Position numbers and translations under genes: made by a program
The notes under the pieces: model-generated
Database searches by the model: none
What the model saw: the letters and a program-made list of their open reading frames with translations, nothing else
What the model was told of the DNA's origin: nothing
Assembly (NCBI GenBank): GCA_039187315.1
Contig: JBCCZQ010000044.1
Span: 1-27,009, forward strand
DNA from: JANQQZ01 sp039187315
GTDB lineage: Bacteria > Planctomycetota > Phycisphaerae > Phycisphaerales > UBA1924
Direction: 5' to 3'
Length of the DNA stretch: 27,009 nt
Shown here: positions 14,127 to 20,274 of the stretch, piece by piece
Numbering within the stretch: the stretch's first letter is position 1
Layout of the letters: the number at the start of each line of letters is the position of its first letter

Positions 14127-16403
14127 CTACTCGACGCAGAGCGGTCCTGCCTCGCCTTCGAAGAAGAAAACAACCCAGGCGAAAAAGTCGCTGTCCGTGA
14201 CGTTGCCGTCGTTGTTGACATCTCCCCGGTAGCCGCCGTTCTGGAACTCTGTGACCCAGGCGAAGAAGTCACTGTCGGTGACGATGCCGTCGTTGTTGAC
14301 ATCGGCGCAGAGCCTGGTGATCTGGCACTCGTCGGGCACACCGTCGGCGTTGATGTCTTCTGAGGAGCCGTCGGCGACGTCGATCGGATCGTCGGTTCCG
14401 TTGGAGTTGCAGTCGGTGAACGGCGGGAGCTGCTCGTCGGGGATGACGATAAGCATGGTGTTGTAGGTCTCGTCGAGTGTGCCGGGGCTGGTGTCGAAGC
14501 TTCCATCGGCGTTCGCGTCATATGTGATCGTGGCTGCGACGGCGACAGCACCGAGGCTGTCGGGATCGTTGGGGTCAGCAGGCGTGGACCCAGGGAATGC
14601 CTCGGCCGTGGCGTTGCCCGAGAGGAAAGTCTGCTCCGAGGCGCTATCGGCGAGGCTCAGGGAGCGGATCCGGTAGTCGATCCCGGTCTGGCTCGTTGCG
14701 GTGTGGCCGGTTCCGATGATCAGCTCGAGGTCGTAGGCGAAGCTTGCGGGCTCGTAGACAGCCCGGAACAGGCCGTTACGCACGGCGTCGTCTGTCGTGT
14801 CTCCGATGCCGTCGAGCCCGTAGTCCACGTAGGACGCCACCAAGACGAGGTTTCCCTGGCTATCGAGCGATGGGCCTGCGATGGAGGGGGCCGAAATACC
14901 GTCCGCGGCGTCGGAAGTGATAAGCCTGCCGATGGTGCTGCCCGAGTCATCGCGGATGGGCTTGCCAGTGCCAAGGTCGGCATTGGTCCATGCGGCGAGA
15001 GCCCACTGGGCGGTTGTGACGGGGTCGGCCGGATCGAACCGGAGCACGGCGATCCCCTGGCTGCGTGCGTTGGCATCGCCCGCGCCGAATGTGACGGTGC
15101 CTCCGAGCTTCGACGGCGCATCGCAGGTGGCGCAGGCAAGATCGAACAGACCTGCGGCAAGCACGAGGCCCGAACCGTCTTGGCTGACGGCGGCAGCACC
15201 GGCTGCGCCCAACAGGCCGATCTCGCCACGCCAATTCCGGAACTCGCCGAAGGGTGCTCCGATGGCGTCATACGCGTCAAGGTTGTCCTGGATCGTGACG
15301 GGCGCTGAGAAGATGGCGTTGTTGGTCACCAAGCCCCCGCTGTCCAGGCCCGCGAGGCCGAGGTACAGCGCGCTGCCTGATGCATCGGCGAGAACCGCGG
15401 CCGATGTTGCGGTCCCGCCGAGCGGCGTCACCGGCGCGACCGCGAGCGAGCCCCGGATCCCGGAGGCATCGGTCGGCAGCCCTACAAAGGCTGGATCGGG
15501 TGTCAGCAAGCCGAGCGAAGCCGTCGTGTGGTCGGCAAGCAGTGCTTCTGGAGCAAACGTCGCTCCGAAGGTCGCTGGGCCACCCGAGGCCGTGGGCAGC
15601 AGCTGCGGTACGGTCAGCGGGCCCTCAAGCGGGTTGGTTCCTGCAAGATCTGAGCCGTCAAAGAGCAGGAAGGTTGCCGAGGCATCGGCCGCTGCGGAAT
15701 CGTCGATGATGTTGACCGTTGCCGGGTCGCGTAGGTCGGCCGCAATGAGCAGGATGTCGTCGTCGGTGATAGCGCTCGGGCCCGGGAGCGCGAAGCCATC
15801 GGCACGGACGGCGATGCTCAGGGCAGCGTCCACAGCTCCGACAGCCAGCGAAGACGAGACGCCAAGGGATGCGTCGGCGGAGCCCGTCGCGGCGACGATC
15901 CGCTCGATGTAGAGCCGTGTGCGGTCGGCGGGGTCGAAGGAGAGCCGTCCAGCGATGACGCTACTCGTGCCGTCCGCCTGATCCGCGAAGGCGATACCCA
16001 GTGCGGCGAGCGGGCCGGCGGGGAGGTCGACAAGCGTCGGAGCGGCGTTGTTCGGACCGACCCCTTCGCCGGGCGCGGACCAGGCTGCAAACTGACCCGT
16101 CGCGGGGCTGCTGAGATCGAACGTTCTGCTGAGCGCCTGGCCACGGAAGCCCGCGTTGCGGGGCAGGATGGACCCGGTCAATGGCAGCGCGCTCGACTTG
16201 ATGACAGGACCGAGACGGTACAGGTTGCCCGCCGAGGAGGCCCGCTGATCGAGATCGACGACGAATCTCGTGACTTGCCGCGAGGCGTCGGCTGCGTCGA
16301 TGGCATCCCCCGGCCCGAGGGCATCGATCGAGACGCTGTCCTGTGCAGCGACACCGGCGGCAGAGCCGGCGCAAAGAACCAATCGGCACATCGTTCGCGT
16401 CAT
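14127..16403 (-). CDS. Secreted large protein with C-terminal dockerin-like calcium repeats
   Basis: The start is ATG at 16403 with GGAGG 6-10 nt upstream; 758 aa. Residues 1-20 form a short signal peptide (Arg in the n-region, cleavage near GVAA|QDS). The bulk (about 21-640) is Ala/Gly/Asp-rich, with few charged Lys, and matches no catalytic family I know; it looks like a beta-rich extracellular domain. Near 660-690 an acidic block beginning DCNSNGTDD and ending DGVPDEC resembles the Ca-binding Asn/Asp loops common in planctomycete secreted proteins. Two near-identical units, each containing DVNNDG followed by VTDSDFFAWV, close the protein like a dockerin type I pair. Cell-surface attachment or complex assembly through this end is an inference. 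No cohesin is visible in the window. Confidence 0.85.
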   Translation of the reverse strand: MTRTMCRLVLCAGSAAGVAAQDSVSIDALGPGDAIDAADASRQVTRFVVDLDQRASSAGNLYRLGPVIKSSALPLTGSILPRNAGFRGQALSRTFDLSSPATGQFAAWSAPGEGVGPNNAAPTLVDLPAGPLAALGIAFADQADGTSSVIAGRLSFDPADRTRLYIERIVAATGSADASLGVSSSLAVGAVDAALSIAVRADGFALPGPSAITDDDILLIAADLRDPATVNIIDDSAAADASATFLLFDGSDLAGTNPLEGPLTVPQLLPTASGGPATFGATFAPEALLADHTTASLGLLTPDPAFVGLPTDASGIRGSLAVAPVTPLGGTATSAAVLADASGSALYLGLAGLDSGGLVTNNAIFSAPVTIQDNLDAYDAIGAPFGEFRNWRGEIGLLGAAGAAAVSQDGSGLVLAAGLFDLACATCDAPSKLGGTVTFGAGDANARSQGIAVLRFDPADPVTTAQWALAAWTNADLGTGKPIRDDSGSTIGRLITSDAADGISAPSIAGPSLDSQGNLVLVASYVDYGLDGIGDTTDDAVRNGLFRAVYEPASFAYDLELIIGTGHTATSQTGIDYRIRSLSLADSASEQTFLSGNATAEAFPGSTPADPNDPDSLGAVAVAATITYDANADGSFDTSPGTLDETYNTMLIVIPDEQLPPFTDCNSNGTDDPIDVADGSSEDINADGVPDECQITRLCADVNNDGIVTDSDFFAWVTEFQNGGYRGDVNNDGNVTDSDFFAWVVFFFEGEAGPLCVE
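14174..14303. repeat. Tandem 49-bp DNA repeat encoding the paired dockerin-like units
   Basis: Two 49-nt copies (14174-14222 and 14255-14303) match at 45 of 49 positions by direct alignment. They encode the two VTDSDFFAWV-type units at the end of the secreted protein. The near identity at DNA level suggests recent duplication or gene conversion between the two half-repeats. Confidence 0.85.
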
Positions 16404-16445
16404 GCTGACCTCCGGGCCGGGGCGCGGGTACACAGTGCCCCTTGG

Positions 16446-16519
16446 GTTGCTCTCAGAGCAACGATACCACCATCTTGGGCGGGTGCACACCCATTTGGGT
16501 GCCTGTCTTTGGAAGATGG
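16446..16519. other. Structured intergenic segment with palindromes between psuG-like and dockerin-protein genes
   Basis: The 172-nt gap between the two minus-strand genes holds three nested elements. A 17-nt perfect palindrome, GTTGCTCT-c-AGAGCAAC, lies at 16446-16462. An outer 7-bp inverted repeat has CCATCTT at 16470-16476 and AAGATGG at 16513-16519. Inside it is a GGGTG/CACCC/GGGTG series (16481-16485, 16488-16492, 16497-16501) in which the middle arm can pair with either neighbour. The segment could be the end of the glycosidase transcript, an operator, or the 5' leader of the secreted-protein gene, whose ATG is 43 nt downstream of the palindrome. Confidence 0.5.
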
Positions 16520-16575
16520 TTGGATCACACGGTCGGAGTGCTTTGCCACGGAAAAGTCGGCCCAGACTCACACGC

Positions 16576-17466
16576 TTATTCAGCCGAGAGTTGTGCCACG
16601 ATCCGGCCCGCGAGGTCCGCATTGGCCAGTGCAAGGGCCAGGTTCGCGTCTGTGGTCTTGCCGCTCGAGACTGCGTGGACTGCTGCGAGCAGGGCAGGCG
16701 TCGCGTCACGGCCTGTGGCATCGCGTGTCCGGTTCTCGGCCTCTGCAAGCCAAGCTGTCCATTGGTCGACGGGTATCTCGTGCTCCTGGGGGATCGGGTT
16801 GGCCACGAGGAGGCCCCGCCCGGTCCGCCGGAGTTCGAATCTGACGTAGTCGGCCAATTCCGCGGGATCGTCGAATCGGGCATCGACCGAAGCCTCGGAT
16901 CCGCGTTGGTAGAAGGCCGGGAACAGGTCACACCGGTAGCCGACGACCGGAATGCCGAGCGTTTCGAGCAGTTCGCGTGTGGAAGCCAGGTCGAGGATGT
17001 TCTTGCAGCCGCTGGCGACGACAGCAACCGGGTGCCTGGCGATCGCAGCCAAGTCGGAGGAGATATCGAGCCGCTGGTGGTAGCCGTGGTGGACGCCGCC
17101 GATGCCACCGGTCGCGAAGACGCTGATGCCTGCCCTGGCCGCGAGCTCGACGGTCACGCTGACGGTCGTGGCTCCGATCCATCCTTGGTGCAGCGCAAGG
17201 CCGAGGTTGGAGGAATTGACCTTGTGGACATCGCCCGCGGTGAGCATGCGTTCGAGTTCGCCGCTGGTGAGTCCGACGATGGCGGCATGGTTGATGATGC
17301 CGACGATTGCAGGCTTGATGCCGTAGTTTTCGAGCGCCGTATGCGTCTGATCCGCGAGAGATTGCGCGGCATCGCGTGGCAGGCCGTGGGTCAGGATCGT
17401 TGATTCGAGGGCGACCGTGCGGCCGTGGATGCGGTTGACAAACCAGCTGCGATCGGAGTTTGGCAT
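16576..17466 (-). CDS. psuG: Pseudouridine-5'-phosphate glycosidase (PsuG/IndA family)
   Basis: This enzyme reversibly cleaves the C-glycosidic bond of pseudouridine 5'-phosphate to uracil and ribose 5-phosphate, feeding RNA-modification breakdown. The protein has 296 aa, near the family norm of 300-315. Conserved blocks appear in order: VALESTILTHGLP with Glu21; VHKVNSSNLGLAL with Lys82 (the residue that forms the ribose adduct in the family); GATTVSVTVELA; FATGGIGGVHHGYHQRLDISSDL; and SGCKNILDLASTRELLETLGIPVVGY with Lys155. The usual SRRDL after the Lys is SSNL here, a modest departure. No pseudouridine kinase (psuK) or transporter is in the window, so a free-pseudouridine pathway is not shown. 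It lies 93 nt downstream of the HU-like gene, separated by a strong hairpin. Confidence 0.92.
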   Translation of the reverse strand: MPNSDRSWFVNRIHGRTVALESTILTHGLPRDAAQSLADQTHTALENYGIKPAIVGIINHAAIVGLTSGELERMLTAGDVHKVNSSNLGLALHQGWIGATTVSVTVELAARAGISVFATGGIGGVHHGYHQRLDISSDLAAIARHPVAVVASGCKNILDLASTRELLETLGIPVVGYRCDLFPAFYQRGSEASVDARFDDPAELADYVRFELRRTGRGLLVANPIPQEHEIPVDQWTAWLAEAENRTRDATGRDATPALLAAVHAVSSGKTTDANLALALANADLAGRIVAQLSAE

Positions 17467-17496
17467 CGCGCATCGCCCCCGTCTTGTGTGAATGCA

Positions 17497-17524
17497 GCGG
17501 GCCGACCCGTCCGGATCGGCCCGC
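17497..17524 (-). terminator. Strong GC hairpin downstream of the HU-like gene
   Basis: GCGGGCCGA (17497-17505) and TCGGCCCGC (17516-17524) form a perfect 9-bp stem with a further CCG/CGG pairing inside the loop. It lies 36 nt after the HU stop on the minus strand and is not followed by a T-run, so it may be a T-less terminator or an mRNA-stabilising stem. Confidence 0.55.
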
Positions 17525-17559
17525 GCGTGCTGTTGGGTTTCGGAAAGCCTTGCTTGCGG

Positions 17560-18030
17560 TCAGACCATGTCCTTGAGTGCCTTGAGCGGGCGGACCTTGA
17601 CGACGTTTCGTGCGGGCTTGGCCTTGAAGATGGTCGGTTCGCCGGTGAACGGGTTAATGCCCTTGCGTGCCTTGGTGGCGGGCTTGCGCTGGACGGTCAC
17701 CTTCATGAGTCCTGGGACGTTGAAGACGCCCGCGTTGCCCTTCTTGAGATCGGCGGCGATGAGCGTGCCCATGGTGTCGAATACCGCGGCGACTTCCTTC
17801 TTGGAGATGCCGACATGCTCGGCGATCAGGGATTGCACCTCGCTCTTCGTGCGTGGCTTGCCCTTGGCCCCGGTGATGCGGGCGGGCTTGGGAGCCGCGG
17901 CTCGGCTTGTGGTGCGGCTAGCGGTCTTTTTGGCGACCTTCTTGCCCGAGGTACGGCGGGCAGTGCTGCGCGAAGCGGTTTTCTTGGCGGTCCGTGCGGC
18001 CGGCTTCTTGCGGGTGGTCTTCTTGGCCAT
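17560..18030 (-). CDS. HU/IHF-family DNA-binding protein with histone H1-like N-terminal tail
   Basis: This protein has 156 aa, against about 90 for classic HU. Residues 2-58 are a Lys/Arg/Ala/Thr-rich tail (KKTTRKKPAARTAKK and similar units) like eukaryotic H1 tails. The HU fold follows from about residue 61 (TKSEVQSLIAEHVGISKKEV). The DNA-contacting beta-arm is at about 120-135, with the conserved Pro127 in INPFTGE, and the end is RNVVKVRPLKALKD. HU-type proteins bend and compact DNA as dimers, and the tail probably increases nonspecific binding. The ATG at 18030 is preceded by TGGAGA. A hairpin sits just upstream of that site and a promoter further up. It is not linked to a neighbour by overlap. 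Confidence 0.93.
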   Translation of the reverse strand: MAKKTTRKKPAARTAKKTASRSTARRTSGKKVAKKTASRTTSRAAAPKPARITGAKGKPRTKSEVQSLIAEHVGISKKEVAAVFDTMGTLIAADLKKGNAGVFNVPGLMKVTVQRKPATKARKGINPFTGEPTIFKAKPARNVVKVRPLKALKDMV

Positions 18031-18045
18031 CGTGCGTTTCTCCAG

Positions 18046-18060
18046 GGGCGTTCCACGCCC
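18046..18060 (-). promoter_or_regulatory. Hairpin just upstream of the HU-like ribosome binding site
   Basis: GGGCGT (18046-18051) and ACGCCC (18055-18060) make a perfect 6-bp stem with a 3-nt loop. On the transcribed strand it ends directly before the TGGAGA ribosome binding site (about 18039-18044), so it could influence initiation or mRNA stability. Confidence 0.45.
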
Positions 18061-18083
18061 AGGTCGTGTGTCCTACGGGGCGG

Positions 18084-18112
18084 GTTGTACCCCGCGGGTG
18101 TTGCAATCGCAA
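18084..18112 (-). promoter_or_regulatory. Predicted sigma70-type promoter for the HU-like gene
   Basis: On the minus strand TTGCGA (18112-18107; 4 of 6 to TTGACA) is followed after exactly 17 nt by TACAAC (18089-18084; 4 of 6 to TATAAT). The start site would be near 18077, giving a leader of about 47 nt that includes the hairpin at 18046-18060. Confidence 0.5.
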
Positions 18113-18212
18113 GGCCTATCGGACGTTGGGCACGAAAAACCCCGAGAAAATCGGCAAAATACGGTCTCGCGGCTCCCACGGGCGACCGGGCACCATTCGG
18201 CTAGGCTTGGCC

Positions 18213-19196
18213 GTGGCGTCTTCAACCGCACAGCCGGGTTCTGTCGTCGCTGTGACCCGGGCGGTCCCCGCGGGGCCGATCGTGGTCCCAGGTGCGACCG
18301 TCCGGCACGGCCCGGCGCACGCGCTGCCGCGGGAGGAGGTGCTGCGTTTCGTAGCAGGATCGGCCGTGGTCGTCAGCATGTTCTCGGACCGGATCGACGA
18401 CGAGTTTCTCGACGCCGCCGGGCCCGGCCTCCGCGGGATCTGTCACTACGCGGTCGGCATGGATGCCGTTGATCTTGAGGCCTGCCGCCAGCGTGGCGTG
18501 ATCGTCACGAGCACCCCCGACGCGGTCACGGAGGGGACGGCGAATATGGCGATCGGGCTCATGCTGGCCGTGGCACGCCGGATTCTTGAGGGTGACCGGT
18601 TCGTGCGTTCCGGGGGCTGGGCACGGGCGGCGCCGCTTGGCATGGCGGATATGCTCGGGCCTGCGCTCGCGGGGCGGACGCTGTTGATCGTCGGAGCTGG
18701 CCGGATCGGGACAGCCGTCGCCCTGCGGGCGAGAGCGTTCGGCATGGACGTTCTGTACGCCTCGCGCAGCCGATCTGAGGCGATCGAGCGCTCGCTGATT
18801 GCGGCCGAACGTATCGATCTGGATGCCGGTCTAGCCCGCGCAGACGTGGTGAGCTTGCACACCCCGCTCACGCCTGATACGCGGCACCTCTTGGATCGCC
18901 AACGGATCGGGCTTTTGCCGGTGGGTGCGATCGTGATCAACACCTCGCGCGGTCCGGTGATCGATGAGGCCGCGCTGGTGGAGGCGCTATCGGATGGACG
19001 GTTGTGGGGGGCCGGGCTGGATGTGCTTGAGCACGAGCCCGATCCTGCTCCGGGTTTGCTGGATCATCCGCGCGTGGTTCTGACGCCTCACATTGGCAGC
19101 GGGGAGGATCGCTGGCGGGGTGAGATGACGCGTATGTGCGAGCGGGCGGCTGCGGATATTCTCGCGGGCAGGGAGCCGGCGCACCGTGTGGCCTGA
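18213..19196 (+). CDS. D-isomer-specific 2-hydroxyacid dehydrogenase
   Basis: The start is inferred as GTG at 18213 (327 aa); TTG at 18207 or GTG at 18249 are alternatives, and upstream codons lose family resemblance. The NAD-binding loop is GAGRIG (161-166) with AFGMDVLYASRSRS after it. The catalytic triad of the family is present: Arg246 in NTSRGPVIDE, Glu275 in DVLEHEP and His293 in TPHIGS. The hydroxyacid substrate (glycerate/hydroxypyruvate, glyoxylate or lactate) cannot be told apart by eye; the spacing and HIGSGEDRWRGEM segment look most like glyoxylate/hydroxypyruvate reductases. The stop is 4 nt from the convergent TSCPD gene stop. Confidence 0.88.
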   Translation: MASSTAQPGSVVAVTRAVPAGPIVVPGATVRHGPAHALPREEVLRFVAGSAVVVSMFSDRIDDEFLDAAGPGLRGICHYAVGMDAVDLEACRQRGVIVTSTPDAVTEGTANMAIGLMLAVARRILEGDRFVRSGGWARAAPLGMADMLGPALAGRTLLIVGAGRIGTAVALRARAFGMDVLYASRSRSEAIERSLIAAERIDLDAGLARADVVSLHTPLTPDTRHLLDRQRIGLLPVGAIVINTSRGPVIDEAALVEALSDGRLWGAGLDVLEHEPDPAPGLLDHPRVVLTPHIGSGEDRWRGEMTRMCERAAADILAGREPAHRVA

Positions 19197-19200
19197 GCCG

Positions 19201-19569
19201 TCAGCGCCGGATGTCAGGGGTCTCGCCGAAATGCAGTTCGAGGTAGCGGGCGACGTAGTCGACGATCGACTCGGCTCGAGGGATGTCCGGATTGCTTGTG
19301 TGGCCGAGCGGCTCGAAGCGCATGCCCTTGAATCGCGCGACGGCGTCGTTGATCGACAGGCCGTGCTGGATCGAGAGGCTAAAGGCTCTACAGAAGGCCT
19401 GGCACATGCCGCTGAGCGCGGAGCCCTCCTTGCTGATCTTCAGGAAGATCTCGCCCGGCGCACCGTCTGGGTAGAGCCCGATGGTGAGGTACCCCTCGTG
19501 GCCGTCTACAGCGAACTTGTGTGTGAGGGATTCGCGGGTCGCAGGGAGAGCACGGCGTGCAGCGATCAT
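19201..19569 (-). CDS. Stand-alone TSCPD domain protein (related to the C-terminus of B12-dependent ribonucleotide reductase)
   Basis: The 122-aa protein consists almost only of a TSCPD-type domain. R-x-S-L-THKF opens it, then GHEGYLTIGLYPDGAPGEIFLKISKEGS in short blocks, SGMCQAFCRAFSLSIQHG, RFKGMRFEPLGHT and an ending SIVDYVARYLELHF. These segments follow the region near the C-terminus of adenosylcobalamin-dependent class II ribonucleotide reductases (NrdJ). No catalytic reductase domain is attached or visible nearby, so it cannot reduce ribonucleotides itself. It may be a detached subunit or a regulator (inference). The start is ATG at 19569, with only a weak ribosome binding site upstream. 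It converges on the dehydrogenase gene (4 nt between stops). Confidence 0.82.
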   Translation of the reverse strand: MIAARRALPATRESLTHKFAVDGHEGYLTIGLYPDGAPGEIFLKISKEGSALSGMCQAFCRAFSLSIQHGLSINDAVARFKGMRFEPLGHTSNPDIPRAESIVDYVARYLELHFGETPDIRR

Positions 19570-19770
19570 GTTTGTATTCCGATAGGTATCGACGGGCTTT
19601 GGTCCGAACCGGCTCGACGGTCGCCCGCCGAGGGTGGCAGTATCGGCGTGGTGTTCTCGATGTCGTGAGTTCCGCAGTGAAATCGTGGATCGCAGGACCG
19701 GATAGCTTGCTCGATGGGTACTCGCAGCCGATCATGTCCTTGTATGGTCCATCGCCGGTCTTGTGAGAAC

Positions 19771-20079
19771 GTGTCCCAGCGGAGTTCCGTCAGCCTGCTT
19801 TTGGCTGTGGCGATGCTGGCAGCGGTCGGCACGGGTGTCGACGCATCCCGGCGGATGGGCGAGGGCGTCCGCGCCGTTTCGGCGTTGGTGCTGGATCTGC
19901 CCGGGGCGAAGCGTTCGACCGCGCACGCTGAAGTGGTATGCGATCTGGCGGTCTTGACCGAGCCTGCCGGGTTGGGTGTCCGAGCGACGGGACGCGCCGC
20001 GGATGCCTGGAGAGGATGCTTCGGCGAAGTCGGTCCGGCTCAGGGCCTGTGCGATCTACCGCCGCCAGCGTTGTCCTGA
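19771..20079 (+). CDS. Small exported protein upstream of secA; candidate SecM-like secretion monitor
   Basis: GTG at 19771 gives 102 aa; an ATG at 19744 in the same frame would add nine residues. The N-terminus is a convincing signal peptide: Arg4, a hydrophobic core of about 15 residues (VSLLLAVAMLAAVGTG) and a VDA|S cleavage site near 25. The mature part has no recognised domain. The protein ends in LPPPALS, placing three consecutive prolines at 97-99, three residues before the stop. Third codon positions look GC-rich, as in neighbouring genes. The stop is 195 nt before the secA ATG. A secreted leader peptide with a C-terminal ribosome-slowing motif would mirror SecM. The known E. coli arrest motif is absent, so the role is hypothetical, and a chance ORF is possible. 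Confidence 0.5.
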   Translation: MSQRSSVSLLLAVAMLAAVGTGVDASRRMGEGVRAVSALVLDLPGAKRSTAHAEVVCDLAVLTEPAGLGVRATGRAADAWRGCFGEVGPAQGLCDLPPPALS

Positions 20080-20133
20080 CAGCGACTCCGCGCGGCCGGG
20101 CCTGATCGTCACTGCTGCGCACGTTTGAATCGC

Positions 20134-20155
20134 CGTTGTACGGCAACGCCGTTGC
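20134..20155 (+). promoter_or_regulatory. Mutually exclusive hairpins in the secA leader
   Basis: CGTTG (20134-20138), CAACG (20144-20148) and CGTTG (20150-20154) form a three-arm series. The middle arm can pair with either outer arm, and GCAACG-c-CGTTGC (20143-20155) is the tighter of the two. This lies between the small ORF stop (20079) and the secA ribosome binding site. The rest of the 195-nt leader shows no ORF that I trust. Confidence 0.4.
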
Positions 20156-20274
20156 GCAATCCCGTTCGAAACATGCAGGACAGACCGCCGCTCCGGCGAC
20201 GAGCGGTGTGCTCCGATCCATTTCCGGTTCGTGGTGTGCGGCCACGAGCCCGTCGCCGAAAGGCAGGCTGATTG

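Noticed and set aside
14174..14303. Short repeat pair as a CRISPR-like array
   Set aside because: There are only two copies, both coding, and they correspond to the paired dockerin-like units. No cas genes are present.
19771..20079. Presence of the E. coli SecM arrest motif
   Set aside because: The FxxxxWIxxxxGIRAGP pattern is not found. Only the general layout (signal peptide, terminal prolines, secA downstream) is similar.
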